NCBI GenBank assembly: GCA_018287875.1
Contig: JAGVVL010000017.1
Span: 930,001 to 994,000 of the forward strand
Direction of reading: 5' to 3'
DNA from: Nigrospora sphaerica
Lineage: Eukaryota > Ascomycota > Sordariomycetes > Amphisphaeriales > Apiosporaceae
Length of the DNA stretch: 64,000 nucleotides
Part shown: one piece after another, positions 44,374 through 56,300 of the stretch
How the letters are laid out: each line of letters begins with the position of its first letter
Numbering within the stretch: position 1 is the stretch's first letter
Notes under the pieces: model-generated
The model's database searches: none
The model's input: only the letters and a program-made list of their open reading frames with translations
What the model was told of the DNA's origin: nothing
Program-made: the position numbers and the translations under genes

Positions 44374-47300
44374 ATGGCCAGCAAGCAGTCCGCGACACTG
44401 CCCTTTGGCCAGCCCGTTGGCTTGTCCTCCATCTCGGGCCCGACCTACGTCACCGGCCAGCTGCTCGTCCAGCAGATCGCCTATACGCTGTCCGACAAGA
44501 TCTTCTCCTACTCGCCCGAGACCTTCGACCTCGACGTTGCTGCGAAGGAATGGAGCCGGGCCGGAGACCAAAACATCCACGGCTATGCCCCGGTCGTTTC
44601 GGCCCTCCAGACCCGTACGGGCGCCGGCGCCTTCGCTCTGGGCTACATCTTCTCCAAGGACTTCGACTTGAGCAAGAGGCACATTCCCCAGACGTTGCTT
44701 GCGCCCTCGCTCAGTCTTCGCAACCTCCGCGCCTCTCTGGACCAGCTCGCGCTGCTGTACGGAGTCGCCAGCCCCTTCGTTGCCCACGTCGCTGCTGCCG
44801 ACTACTCTGCCGACAGCGGCCTCGTCACCGAGTATGGCACCGCCATGCAATTGGCCGAGGAACTCGGCTTCGGTTTAGCCGCCAGCGCTTCGGCTTACGA
44901 GGCCCAGCACATGTCCCTTTTTGCTACCCTGATGGCCAAGATTCTGCCCACCATCCACATCTATGACGGTGTCCGCTCCTCTCGCGAAACCCTGCGCGTC
45001 GTTGATGTCTTGAGCGGGACTGGCGTCTCCAAGGTTTACGAGGCTGTGTCGTCGGCCGCCGACGCCCTCAACCAGCGCTTGGACTCGGCCGGCAAGGTCG
45101 CCGAGCTCCTGAACGCCTTCAACGGCGAACTGGGCACCGACTACGAGTTGTTTGAGTACACTGGCCACAAAGAGGCCGAGACAGTCGTCGTCGTTTTCGG
45201 CACCACCGAGTCGCAGCTGGCAAAGCAGGTCGTGCACGACCTCGCGGAGCAGGGTGTCAAGATCGGCGCCGTCAGCGTTCGTGTCTACCGCCCCTTTGTC
45301 GAAGAGGCCTTCCTCAAGGTTCTGCCTCAGTCCGCCAATGCCATCATTGTCTTGGGCCAGGTGCAGAACGAGACTGCCGTGGCGGATGCATCGATCCAGT
45401 CTCTGCTCTACTCCGACGTTTTGACGTCCGTCACCTTCTCCGACAAGTGGGCCTCGGCTCCCGTTCTGGTCGATGCCAAGTACGCCGCCTCGGTGACTTT
45501 CACGCCCACGAGCTTTACTTCGTTCATCCGCAAGTCGATCAACAAGGACACGCAGGACGAGTCCAAGGTGCAGCTCTCCCAGCTCGGCAACACAGGCCAG
45601 TACATCTTCTGGGATGTGGATGACTCTGTGGCGGCTCGGGCTCCCGTAGTTGTCGGCAACCTGCTGTCGCGTGATGCCAGCAGCAACGTCCTCCTCAGCG
45701 AGACGTATGATAACCTCGTCCAAGGCGGCGTTGTCCGCACTGACCTGCGGACGTCCAAGAAGTCGGTTGACGCCCCCTACCCTGTTGACGAGGCGGATGT
45801 GGTCTTTGTGAATGACGAGAAGCTGCTCAAGGACGTCACGACCTCGCAAAGTGTCAAGTCGTCTGGCAAGCTGGTACTTAACCTGCCCAACTTCAAGGCG
45901 GAAGATGCTGAGAAGCGCATCCCCGTGCTCGTTCGCAAGGACGTGCAGGCCCGTGGCATCGAACTCCACATTCTGAACCCAGCTGCCTCGCCGGCCTCTG
46001 AAAACGACAAGAACGCCGCTAAGCTGTTGGCCGAGTTGGCTTTCCTGAAGCTTGCGCGGGCCGAGTTGAAGCCCGAATTGCTTCAGAAACTGTCCGAGTT
46101 GGAGGGCAACGTTTCCAACGTACAAGAGTACGCCGATGCGCTGGAGACGTGCTTCACCAAGTTCGAGGTGCCGGAATCGTGGGCTGAGATTGCCGATGAA
46201 GCTGCTGCGCCTTCTCCTGCGAACAGCGTCAAGGCCAAAAGTTTCGCCCCCTTCGAGACGCAGGAAGCTGAGCAGGACCTGCGGACCAGCGACTGGAAGG
46301 CCGCCGCCAAGGGCCTGCTCTTCAAGGAGGCCTACGGCACCGAGATTGGTCTGCGGCCCGACCAGCCTGTTGACACGTACACCATTCGCGTTAAGGAGAA
46401 CCGCAGGCTGACGCCCCTCACCTACGATCGCAACATCTTCCACATTGAGTTCGACCTGGGCTCGTCTGGCCTCACCTACAAGATTGGCGAGGCTCTCGGT
46501 ATCCATGCCGACAACGACCCCGAGCTGGTCCAGGACTTCATCAAGACGTATGGTCTCAACGCCGACGAGCTCGTGCAGGTCCCTAGTCGCGACAGCGACA
46601 TTTACGAGACGCGTACTGTCTACCAGTCGCTGATGCAGAACATCGACATCTTTGGAAAGACGCCCAAGCGATTCTACGAGCAGCTTGCCGAGTTCGCTAC
46701 CGACCCGGTGGAGAAGAAGAAGCTGGCGGACCTCGGTTCCCAAGCCGGTGCTGAGGAGTTCAAGAAGCGCAACGAGATTGACACAATAACCTACGCCGAC
46801 GTTCTCGAAGAGTTCAAGTCGGCTCGTCTGACCTTTGCCGACCTTGTCCGCCTCGTGGGCCCTCTGAAGCGCCGCGAATACTCGATCGCCTCGGCGCAGG
46901 CTGTGGCCCCTACCGTTGTTGCTCTCATGATCGTGGTGGTCAACTGGATTGACACCAAGAGCCGCGACCGGTACGGCCAGGCCACTCGCTACCTGAGCCG
47001 GCTGCCAGTCGGCACTGCCGTCACTGCTTCGGTCAAGCCTTCGGTCATGAAGCTCCCGACGCGCGACGATGCGCCGCTCATCATGGCCGGTCTCGGCACC
47101 GGCCTGGCTCCTTTCCGAGCCTTCGTCCAGTACCGTGCCATGCAGAAGGCGCAAGGCAAGAAGATCGGCGACATCCTCCTCTACCTCGGATCGCGTCACC
47201 AGCGCGAAGAGTACCTCTACGGCGAGGAGTGGGAGGCGTATCTCGACTCGGGCGTCATTACGCTGGTGGGCGCGGCCTTCTCGCGTGACCAGCCGCAGAA

Positions 47301-47532
47301 GGTGTACATCCAAGACAAGATGCGGCAAACGCTGAACCAGATCGTCAAGGCGTACATCACGCAGGAGGGCTCGTTCTACTTGTGCGGTCCTACCTGGCCT
47401 GTGCCGGACGTGACTGAGGTGTTGCAGGAGGCCATCGAAACGGAGGCGCGTCTCACCGGCAAGAAGGTCGACTCCAAGAAGGAAATCGACCGACTCAAGG
47501 AGGAGGGACGTTACGTGCTTGAAGTTTACTAG
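44374..47532 (+). CDS. MET10: Sulfite reductase [NADPH] flavoprotein (alpha) component
   Basis: A single exon of 1052 aa from ATG 44374 (context gcaaccATGgc). The N-terminal ~400 residues are the pyruvate-oxidoreductase-like region of fungal Met10 (SGPTYVTGQLLVQQIAYTLSDKIF; AADYSADSGLVTEYGTAMQLAEELG; GVKIGAVSVRVYRPF). Then come the FAD-binding domain (RRLTPLTYDRNIFHIEFDL; GEALGIHADN; RREYSIAS) and the NADP(H)-binding domain (DAPLIMAGLGTGLAPFRAFVQ; GSFYLCGPTWPVPDV). As in yeast Met10 there is no flavodoxin/FMN module. It passes NADPH electrons to the sirohaem beta subunit (Met5), reducing sulfite to sulfide for Cys/Met synthesis in the cytosol. Its length is normal and codon use is strongly biased, as in well-expressed genes. 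Confidence 0.95.
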   Translation: MASKQSATLPFGQPVGLSSISGPTYVTGQLLVQQIAYTLSDKIFSYSPETFDLDVAAKEWSRAGDQNIHGYAPVVSALQTRTGAGAFALGYIFSKDFDLSKRHIPQTLLAPSLSLRNLRASLDQLALLYGVASPFVAHVAAADYSADSGLVTEYGTAMQLAEELGFGLAASASAYEAQHMSLFATLMAKILPTIHIYDGVRSSRETLRVVDVLSGTGVSKVYEAVSSAADALNQRLDSAGKVAELLNAFNGELGTDYELFEYTGHKEAETVVVVFGTTESQLAKQVVHDLAEQGVKIGAVSVRVYRPFVEEAFLKVLPQSANAIIVLGQVQNETAVADASIQSLLYSDVLTSVTFSDKWASAPVLVDAKYAASVTFTPTSFTSFIRKSINKDTQDESKVQLSQLGNTGQYIFWDVDDSVAARAPVVVGNLLSRDASSNVLLSETYDNLVQGGVVRTDLRTSKKSVDAPYPVDEADVVFVNDEKLLKDVTTSQSVKSSGKLVLNLPNFKAEDAEKRIPVLVRKDVQARGIELHILNPAASPASENDKNAAKLLAELAFLKLARAELKPELLQKLSELEGNVSNVQEYADALETCFTKFEVPESWAEIADEAAAPSPANSVKAKSFAPFETQEAEQDLRTSDWKAAAKGLLFKEAYGTEIGLRPDQPVDTYTIRVKENRRLTPLTYDRNIFHIEFDLGSSGLTYKIGEALGIHADNDPELVQDFIKTYGLNADELVQVPSRDSDIYETRTVYQSLMQNIDIFGKTPKRFYEQLAEFATDPVEKKKLADLGSQAGAEEFKKRNEIDTITYADVLEEFKSARLTFADLVRLVGPLKRREYSIASAQAVAPTVVALMIVVVNWIDTKSRDRYGQATRYLSRLPVGTAVTASVKPSVMKLPTRDDAPLIMAGLGTGLAPFRAFVQYRAMQKAQGKKIGDILLYLGSRHQREEYLYGEEWEAYLDSGVITLVGAAFSRDQPQKVYIQDKMRQTLNQIVKAYITQEGSFYLCGPTWPVPDVTEVLQEAIETEARLTGKKVDSKKEIDRLKEEGRYVLEVY

Positions 47533-48570
47533 ATCCGCGACGGGAGTGGGCATCTGCCCTTGTGCATAGTATAGACCGATGTATTCCCCTGGGCTATCAT
47601 TTCATGGCCCATCCGTTCATAGCGATCTATCAGCTCCCGAGCTATTTGGCAGAATTAATCATCCCACTTCTGCGCTGTTCAAGCCGTGCATGCCGACAAG
47701 GCGTCCGCCCAGCCCGAACGGCAACCTATTGCCTACCTACGCGAGGTACCACAGGGCGTATGCAATCAATACACGTATAATCGCCATGCAGGCCGGCAGA
47801 CAAACATACAGGCCGCGGCATATATTCCACGCCAGCTGTGCAACGAGTCTGTACGTCTGGCATCTCGTACGCAATCAACGTGCTTGATTAAGGTAGGGTC
47901 CGTGTCTCTTCGACACCTTCTGCGAAGTAGGATTCCGCCTAGCACGCAAAACAGGGTACGGAGCAGCGACTATTTCATCTTTCCGACCCGTACGATTTGC
48001 ACTTTTGACATCTGCGGCCCGCACGTAGACGAACGGGGCGGTGCGACGCCGGGCAACTCTCTGCCCAGCGCCATCACTACCGCCGTTCAGCCACGCCGCT
48101 GAGCCGGGGGGGTCAGCATGCAAGCGCCGAATGGGTTGCCTGAATGGCCGTAGTCCGCTTGCCCGCTTCCCGGGGAAGAGGGGGAGGAGGGACGGGGAGC
48201 CTTGGATGGGGAGGGAGCCCTGGCGGGCAGAACAAGGCCCGGTTTCCCCTTTTGCCTGATCGGTGCAGGCGTTTTGGGGCCATGTGCCGGTGTCACGATG
48301 ACCCGTCGCTTTCTGGATCGGGTCTGGCCCCTCCGGATCGGGGCTGGACCGTAGATTAGGCGCTTTACATGTTAGCGACCTCGCCGCCGGGCCGCTACTC
48401 GATAAACAGGAACCTCGATTCCCGCACCGACGAAGCTGGTCGTGTCCGAACTTCTCTCTCCTTTCCCGTGCTCTACTCTCTTTTCTTTCTCGCCCTCTCC
48501 GTCCCCTTCTCCTCTCTCTTTCGGTGCTGCCCGCACGGGGGCGTTCCCGTCCTCCTCCTCCCCGACGGCC
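47533..48570. other. Intergenic; pyrimidine-rich leader before the P450
   Basis: No gene is seen. The last 120 nt (about 48450-48570) are CT-rich, a usual fungal promoter/leader feature. Confidence 0.6.
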
Positions 48571-50654
48571 ATGGACATATCTCTTACGAAAACGGCGCTG
48601 CTGGTGCTGATCCTGCTCTTCGCGCTACGCGCCTACGCCACGGCGCTCCGCAAGACGGCCCAGGTCCGCGGCATGGACTACGGGCACTCGCCGGTTCTCG
48701 CGGCGTGGCGCGGGGCCGTCCACTTCCTGCTCTGGCCGCGGCACTGCCTGCTCGAGGGCTACCGGCGGCACCGGGACGGCTATTTCAAGGTCGCGACGCT
48801 GCGTGGCGAGTACGTGCTGGTCTCGGACGCCGCCAGGATCGCCGAGGTGGGTTGGGCGGAGACAACGGCGCGCTACGGGGCGAGAGAAGACGAAGAGGGC
48901 GCTTACGATTGTGTCGCAGCTCCTGTCGGCGCCGGTTGACGTTCTAAGCCATCGTGATGTCGCAGACGATGTGAGTGTGAGCGGCCGTCGCGCGCACCCC
49001 CACCCGCCCTCAGTCTGCAAGCACACGTTGGGAAGACCACCACTTATATGGCCCGGCCCGTCCACCTAGGAGCTCCAGTCCATGTGGACGCTCGGGCACA
49101 TCCCCAGCTGGCACCCGGTCGTTGCCGTTGAGAGGCTCACGGCGAACCTGGAGAGCATGATTCCGGGGTTGGTAGGGGAGATACACAATGCGCTGGACAA
49201 GCACATTGGCTCCCCCTTGGGTGAGATCTGAAAGCGGCGGCCAGGAGGGGCGGCGGGCGCGCTGGTTTTTTTTTAGCTAAGACTTGCCAAACAGTGCACA
49301 CTCCCGTCGATCTCTTCAACGGGGTCCACAAGATCGTCACCCAGGCCGTCAGCTACGCCTTCGTGGGCCACCCGCTATGTAGGTGTGCCATACCGTGCCT
49401 CGACTAGCGCCGAGAGGGCTGACTAGCCGTCCAAGGCAGAGACAGCGCGTACCTGGGGAACACCAAAGCCTTCACCCGGGCCGTAACGGTGTCGGCGGAA
49501 ATCATCCGGTGGTTTCCGGATTCGCTGAAGCCGTAAGCGTGCCGGAGGGCCAACCGCCTGGATGCCAGGGATTCCGCTGAACGAGAAGCAGCTTCGTCGT
49601 CCGTCTCACGCCAGTGTGCAGACGGAAGCAAATCGCAGAAGATGCCATGCAGGCCACCATTTTGGAGAGGCTCCGCATGAGCCACAACGAAAAGGGGAGA
49701 CCCAACGATCTGCTGCAGTGGCTGGTGGACACGGCACCGCGTAAACAGCGGAACGTCGGGGACATTGCCGAGCGCGTCATGAGCATGAACGTCGCTGCTA
49801 TCTACAAAACGACGGTCGTAAGTCATGCGCCGCTTGCCGACGGGAATGATGGGCTGAGCCGTGGTGGTGCGTAGACGTTAACGGCGGCCATCGCCCATCT
49901 TGCCGCTGAGAACGAGCGGTACATGCCGGAGCTGAGACGGGAGATACGAGCCGCATCCAAGACGGGAACAGTCACGGAGGCGAACGCTGCGGGCCGCCCC
50001 GGGGCTGGACAGCTTCGTTCGGGAGACGGGGCGACTTCACGACATCTCCATGAGTTGAGTTTACCTCGGCCCCGTCGCACATGCGGGTTTAGCAAGTGGC
50101 TGGCAACTGACGAGAGCCACCATCGCGCCCAGTCGGCACTACGCGGCACGCGCGACGAGAGTTTCGATTCCAGGACGGGACCCTCATTCCAGCGGGGACG
50201 TGGCTAGGGGTCCCCACGGTCGCAATTCATCGTGACGACCTCCTCTACGCGGCGCCCGCCACGTTTGACGGGTTTCGGTTTAGCCGGCGGCGGGCGCACG
50301 ATCCCAAGGTGCAAGCCGGCAGCACGAGCCTAGAGTACTTGACCTTTGGCCATGGCCGACAGGCATGGTGAGTGGTCCCCTGGCCCCCATGCGGACGCCG
50401 GCGCCGACGCGCGCATGCAGACGCACACGCATGCCGGTGGACTCTTTATGCTGACGATGGCCCCCCCCCCCCGGTGCTTGGCTACGGTCAGTCCGGGTCG
50501 CTGGTTCGCGACGGCCTTGATGAAACTGATTCTCGCCATCGTGATTGTGCGCTACGACCTGCAGCTGGCGCCGGGGAGCTCGGTAAAGAAGCGACCCTTT
50601 GGCCAGTATGAAGCCGACCTGGATCTGCGTGTTATGGCCAGGGCCGCGGCGTAA
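48571..50654 (+). pseudogene. Cytochrome P450, probably inactivated by two frameshifts
   Basis: Exons inferred: 48571..48846, 48920..48970, 49070..49220, 49295..49378, 49436..49532, 49592..49817, 49875.. onwards, ..50367 and 50492..50654. Every early splice is in phase and rebuilds P450 segments: the N-terminal membrane anchor, DVLSHRDVADDELQ, HPLCRDSAYL, PNDLLQWLVD and NVAAIYKTTV (I-helix region). The haem loop FGHGRQACPGRWFA is intact, its Cys codon split by the last intron (50368..50491, with a 12-C run). Between 49983 and 50054 the expected K-helix (DSFVRETGRLHDI, ExxR at 50023-50034) is in another frame. One extra base near 49983 and two near 50053 put it out of phase with both flanks, although the frame itself stays open. 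The intron before FRFQDGTLIPAGT (about 50157) is unclear. The family resembles oxidases acting on sterol- or terpene-like substrates, but the reaction is unknown. Confidence 0.6.
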
Positions 50655-51761
50655 GGGCGAGAGGGATTGGCGGGCGGTACCGGAGGGCGGGGGGCCAAGC
50701 CCCACGTTGGGCTCCGTGTTTCGTGGTGCGAAGCCAATGGAAAGACTGGCGATGGGGTTTCTCGGGGCGCGCGGGCAGTGCGTGAACGGTGGGCGAAGAA
50801 GAGGTGCATGAGTGGGAAAGGCGCGCGCAGGTGGGCAGTTGGCCCGGCGATGGCGAGGTGGCAGTTGGGCCGCGCGGGCTACGTGTGCCACACGCGGCCA
50901 TACGAAGTCCCTGCGTTGCAGGTGGTGGTGGTGGTGGTGGTGGTGATGGTGGTGGTAATGGAGGTAGTGCCCCTCGCCATCTTGCTTTACGCTGCTACGA
51001 CATCGGTCGGTACATCTTACGTGCTAGGGGTTGGGTCTATATGGCCACGTCATGGGCCATAATGGGCAGACGGGCAGGCGAGGCAGATTGGCAGGCCTGA
51101 AGGAATGGATGGGTTGGCTGCATGGACACGGGTACTGCTGCTGATGGATGCCAATCCCGGCTGTAGCCTCGGCCCAAGCCTCTGGTTCTCAGGGGGCGCA
51201 TGGCACATGCGGGGACGACGACGACGGCTCCGGGTGGTGAAGGCCCGTCGGTAGCGGCCAGTGTTAGACCGAGGGGCTGCGTTAGGTCATGTACTGGCCC
51301 TGACGGTAAGCACCAGGTGTGTTAGGTAGATGCACTACTAATTCAGGCACCGTCAGCCAGCATTGCCAGCACGATGTGGCATGCCATCCCATCTCCCCGG
51401 GGCATGTCGGCTGTCACCCTAAGCAGCGGGAACAGGTCTGCCTAATAAGTCGCGGCTTCCGGCAATGGAGCTCGCCCTTCCCACTATTTGCTTGGGCTCC
51501 ATATGCAACCCGTGTCGACGCGCCCGGGGACCCATTGCCGGAAACCAAGCTAACGACAGCTGCCCCTCGCCCCTCCCGCGTTCCCGCCCACAAGCACAAG
51601 CACGCCCCCCTTCTAGAACACCAACAATGCTTCTGGCGGTGAGGCCGCTCCCGTCGCTCCGTCACCCTGCCCCTGACGCCCTCTAAAGAAGACAGCCCGT
51701 CCGGTCTCTGCTGTTGCTGCTGCCTCGTTTGCCCTGTCTGATCCGTCTCGTCGTCCTTGCT
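50655..51761. other. Intergenic with a GGT microsatellite
   Basis: No gene is seen. It holds a (GGT)n-type tract at 50921-50957 with two interruptions, and the promoter/leader of the PrpD-family gene. Confidence 0.6.
50921..50957. repeat. (GGT)n microsatellite
   Basis: GGTGGT... with GAT and AAT interruptions. Confidence 0.85.
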
Positions 51762-53348
51762 ATGGCGCATGCGGCTAGCCAACCTGCCCTCTTGGCGGAG
51801 CGGTTCGCCAGCCACGCGCTCCACACCCGTTTTAGCGACCTGCCCGCCGACGCCGTCGCCGCCGCCAAAGCCTTCATCCTCGACACCCTCGGCGTTGGCA
51901 TCGCCGGCTCCTCGGCTCCGGGCGCCGGTGAGCTGATCCAGACCGGCGGCGACTGGGGCACCGGCGGCGAGGCCTCGCTTTGGGGGCGCCGCCGCCGCGT
52001 GCCCGCCGGCGTCGCCGCCCTCGTCAACAGCTACCAGGTCCACAGCCAGGACTTCGACTGCGTCCACGAGGGCGCCCTGCCGCACCCGCTCGCCATCATC
52101 CTGCCCTCGGCCCTGGCTTACGCCGAGCGCAAGGGCGGCGTCAGCGGCCAGGAGCTGATGACGGCCTGCGCCGTCGGCGTCAACATCGCCGCCAGCCTGG
52201 GCATCGCCGCGCGCTCCGCCACCCGCTACTTCCACCCGCCCTGGGCCGGTGGCCTCGGCGCCACCGCCGCCGTCGCCCGTCTCATGGGCCTCTCCGTTGA
52301 CGAGCTTGTGCGCGCCTTCGGCCTCCAGTACACCCAGACGAGCGGCACCCTACCGCCGCGCGTCGAGGGCAGCTCCGCCCTGCCCCTCCAGATCGGCCTC
52401 AACAGCCGTTCTGCCCTGCAGGCCTGCGAGCTGGCCCGCGGCGGCGCCCCCGGCCCCCGCGACATCTTCGAGGGCACCTACGGCTCCATGCCGCTGTTCG
52501 AGGGCCCCCGGCCGTGGGATCTCGAGGAGACCTACGCCGTCCTCGAGGGCCGGCGCTGGCTCATCACCGAGCTCAGCCACCGCCCGTACCCGACCGGCCG
52601 TGCCACCCACGGCGGCGTCGAGGGCCTCCTGGTGCTCTCGCGCAACGCCGACGGCTCGCGCGTGCCGCCGCACATGATCGAGAGCGTCGCGGTGACGGGA
52701 CCCAAGGCCGCCGCCCAGCAGTGCTCCCGCCGCGACCTGCCCAGCCCCACGCCGACATACGCGCGCAACTGCATGGCCTTCGTCGCCGCCAAGGTGCTGA
52801 TCCACGGCCGGCTGGACCTGGCCCATTTCCGCGGCGCCGCCCTGACCGACGCGTCCACGCACCACCTGGCGCGGCGCGTCGCCATGCGCGCCTCTAGTGA
52901 CGATACCAACCCGACGCGCCCGCACGTCCTCACCCCCATCACGGTGGAAATGACGCTGCGCGACGGCGGCGTCCGCATGTGGCGCTGCGAAGATATGCTG
53001 GCCAGCCCCCGTCGCCCATTGACGCGCGCCCAGCACCTCGACAAATTCCGCACTTGCTGGGAGTTCGCCGCCGAGCCGCTCGGCACCAGCGCCCGCGAGG
53101 CCGTCATCGAGATGGTCGACCGCCTCGAGGGGGTCTGGGACGTGCGTGATCTCATATGGCTGTTGGCCCCGCCACCGCCAAAGAAGAAACAACAGCCGCC
53201 CAAAGAAGAACAGGCGCCGGCGGCGGCGCGCATAGTCGTCGAGGTGCAGAAAGGGAACCCGGCACCTCAGGAAGGCCCGCGAGAAGACGGCAAGTCCCTA
53301 GAGATCCAGAGGCGGGAGCACCGGCCGTCCAGGGACTCGAAGCTGTGA
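51762..53348 (+). CDS. MmgE/PrpD-family protein (2-methylcitrate dehydratase / cis-aconitate decarboxylase-like)
   Basis: A single exon of 528 aa from ATG 51762. The frame is open upstream only from a TTG. The body matches the family throughout: AAKAFILDTLGVGIAGS near residue 40; NSYQVHSQDFDCVHEGALPHPLAIILPSALA; MTACAVGVNIAASLG; FHPPWAGGLGATAAVARLMGL; FGLQYTQTSGT; and a second domain with YPTGRATHGGVEGLLVL. The family includes 2-methylcitrate dehydratase, cis-aconitate decarboxylase and immune-responsive gene 1 types. Substrate choice cannot be read here. The last ~70 residues are a Pro/Lys/Glu-rich disordered tail (PPPPKKKQQPPKEEQ) that the family normally lacks, and no C-terminal peroxisome signal is seen. 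The enzyme lies next to the P450, so a shared accessory role is possible. Confidence 0.85.
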   Translation: MAHAASQPALLAERFASHALHTRFSDLPADAVAAAKAFILDTLGVGIAGSSAPGAGELIQTGGDWGTGGEASLWGRRRRVPAGVAALVNSYQVHSQDFDCVHEGALPHPLAIILPSALAYAERKGGVSGQELMTACAVGVNIAASLGIAARSATRYFHPPWAGGLGATAAVARLMGLSVDELVRAFGLQYTQTSGTLPPRVEGSSALPLQIGLNSRSALQACELARGGAPGPRDIFEGTYGSMPLFEGPRPWDLEETYAVLEGRRWLITELSHRPYPTGRATHGGVEGLLVLSRNADGSRVPPHMIESVAVTGPKAAAQQCSRRDLPSPTPTYARNCMAFVAAKVLIHGRLDLAHFRGAALTDASTHHLARRVAMRASSDDTNPTRPHVLTPITVEMTLRDGGVRMWRCEDMLASPRRPLTRAQHLDKFRTCWEFAAEPLGTSAREAVIEMVDRLEGVWDVRDLIWLLAPPPPKKKQQPPKEEQAPAAARIVVEVQKGNPAPQEGPREDGKSLEIQRREHRPSRDSKL

Positions 53349-56300
53349 CACGCCACCGACCGAGTGGCGAGGCGGAGGCAACAGAATCCGCCTGTGCCTC
53401 CTCGTCAGAAAAGCCGAGCGTGGTGCCGTCGCTAAGCGGCAACGATCTTTTGGCGAGTGCGGTCCCGAAGAGCTTGGTGATGACGAGGCACGCGCGGGCT
53501 GTACGGAGCTGCGCCCCCGGGGGGGGATACTCTCCAGAAGGGCCGACTGTTGGGCGGCCAAGGCGAGCGCCCCGACGGCTACCCCCTGTCCCTACCCAAA
53601 TATGCAGGATGGGACCTGCGACATCTCTTTACCTCGGTCGAAATGCATCGGAGCGTCGAATATTTTGCCATGATTTATTTGCATTGTTTCCCGGCGTGTA
53701 TGTCATGTATTTATAGGCGGCAGGCGGGAGTTCATCCTCAATCATCGATTATTGATCCATTGGAACTGGCTTCGTCGTCTTCTTCGGGGCCTGCCTTTTG
53801 TGCGTTTGCCCCGTTCTTGATTGTGTTGATGGAGCATGTGTTTCCCGGAGGCCGTATTGGGGTGGTCGTGTGGGCGCCTGCGACTTTGCCACGGAGCTGG
53901 AGTGCGTCGAGGAAAAGTCGTCCCCCCGACACCTGATGCCTCGTTTGCCTGGGTTCCTCTTCATCAAAGTCGAACACTCGACCGCGCCACAGCCGTAACT
54001 TCCAATCTCGAAACCAAAGGTCTGGCCAGCCTCGGCTAGAAAGCGGCGCGGGGACGAGCACGCGAGCGAGCACTCGAGCGAGGACTCGGAACCGCGAAGC
54101 GTCAGCGAGAGACGGACTCGAGCTCGGACTTGCTGCCCATCGGTCCCCACCGTCCGGCACCATGTACAGAAGCAGCGTGGAAGTCGGCAAGGGAAGTGGA
54201 GGCCGAATGCGGTTGTGCGTCGATCGCGAACCCCTGCCGCCCTTTCCAAATTTCCCCCGGATCACCCGGCCCACGGAATTGAGGGAACACAAGGGATACT
54301 AAACTGCTCCTGGCGGTCTGCACCGCAGAGGACGGCGCCTCATTGGTCGGTGCCTGTTCCTGCCTACCGGCCTCGTGCCTACCGCTTCGGCACGCTTTCC
54401 CTGCCAAACATCGCATAGCTCCCGGCGGCCCCGCGACCAATGCTACCAGAGCGGCCAACCTCGCCGCCGCCCCTGTCGCTCCCTGTCGCCTCTCCCTTGA
54501 ACCATGGCGCTAAGGCCATGTGCGCGCCAAGGGTGCGTGCTTTCTGGCTGCGTGGATACCAAGTATCATGCGCCTCGGGTCCCCGGAGGATCCCGACTCG
54601 GCCGGGCGCGATGCGCTGCAACGTGATGCCGCCGTCTGGTAGGTCCGGTCACCCGACTCATCTTCTCTGTCGCCTTCTCGCCGTGAGTATAGAGGGGAAG
54701 GCTGTGTCGGGCCGAAACGCCCCCCCACAACAACCGGCGTTGAGTCTGATTAGTACTAATCTTTGCTGCCAGATTGGATGCGACGTCAGGTTCGTAAGGT
54801 TCGTTTACCACCGCGTTGTTCGTTTCCGACAGCCCGGAGACTTCCTCTCGGCGGTGGTACCGGACATCTGATGCTTGTTACTGCTTTCTCATTGAAGCCT
54901 GGCATATAACAGATACGTGAGCCTTACCCTGGTGTATGGTACGAGCCAAGCGGCCTGAAGTCCAAGGCTGCATTTCCCAGGCTCGCACGGTAACAAATAA
55001 CCCCCATCAAGCATCACTTTGCCCGGAACCGCAGTTATTAATGTTTTACGGCCGTCACGTACCAAGGGCTCGCCGTCGCTTCCTAGAAGGAATCCCAAGT
55101 GCGCACTCAGCGGCTCCCTCACCGGCCTGGCCGCTGGAGCATCGACTGGCCAAACAGCTATCGGGCGGAAACCCGTTCTATCGGAAACACGCATGACGGA
55201 ATCCCAACGAGCGACTGGCCCTGGCCCCCGCGCCTCAGGGATCCTTGCCCGTCCATATATGCTCTTACTGTGTTCCCCGCTGCCCCATAGTATAAACTCA
55301 ACTGTCTCGTTTCATTTGCCCTCTTTGGGCCGCCTAGGGTTGTTTGTGGCCGCGGCGCGCGGAATTCAACGGCTGACCCTTTAGGATCACTATAGGCCCT
55401 CCCCTGCAGGTATAGGACCCCCCCGAGGCTGAGTGCCGTCAAGTGAGCTTGACGGCATAGTGAGCTGCGCAACAGGGAACAGCTGGCACGGGCACGTGTG
55501 GACTCTACTGGCGCGGCTATTTTGGGGCTTATACCATCGGCGCCCCTTCCGCGGTCGCTGGAGGATACCTGTCGGCCGTTGCTGCCGTCGCTGCTGGCCA
55601 GGTGATGTCGATAGGGGTTCTACCGATGTTTGCCCTGGTTCAAAAAGCGGGCTGTGGCCGTCACATCGCGCATCGCCGGGGTCGTCAGATTCATCGCCCT
55701 GGGTTCCTTGGGCCGTTTCAAGTCTACCACACAACCAAAATGCAAGGGCATAGTTCAAATCATGCCAGCCACCACCTTGCCCACCTGTTTTCGCCTGTTT
55801 GGAGGGCTTAGTGCCACCATCCCGTCGGTACTGGGCACTAATAGGGCCCCGAAGGTGAGTCGCCTGCATCGAAGCCTACCTCCCACTCAGTGCTGAAGCT
55901 TGTACTCCAGTGCGGCACCAGGCCAAGTCAAACAATGAGCGGTACCTTCCGAAGGTGAGGCGATACAGGGATCCCTGTGAGCCCGAGCACATCTCAGATC
56001 GTGGCTGACAGGGGAAGCGGGGTAGGGTGAGATCGTGCCTAATTCATGCAACCACTATGCACCAAACAGAGCATGGGCAATGGCTAACTCGCGCCACATC
56101 CCGCATGTACCGACATGGCTGTCTCGCTAATGCCCCCCGCAGGGGATTTTGGTTTCGTGGGGGGGCCGACACCCAGGGGGCTTTCTTCGTCAGGGGACAT
56201 GGTCAAATGGGTGGTAGCGACGTCTAAGCCCCTCGTCGGAATCTATGAATGTATGCGCGAGGTGGGTGAGCCGAAGTGGCGGAAGAGAGGAATTTCGAGT

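Noticed and set aside
44875..47553. An 892-codon open frame on the minus strand across the sulfite reductase gene
   Set aside because: It is the antisense shadow of a strongly codon-biased gene. Its sequence has no domain and the sense frame is a clear Met10.
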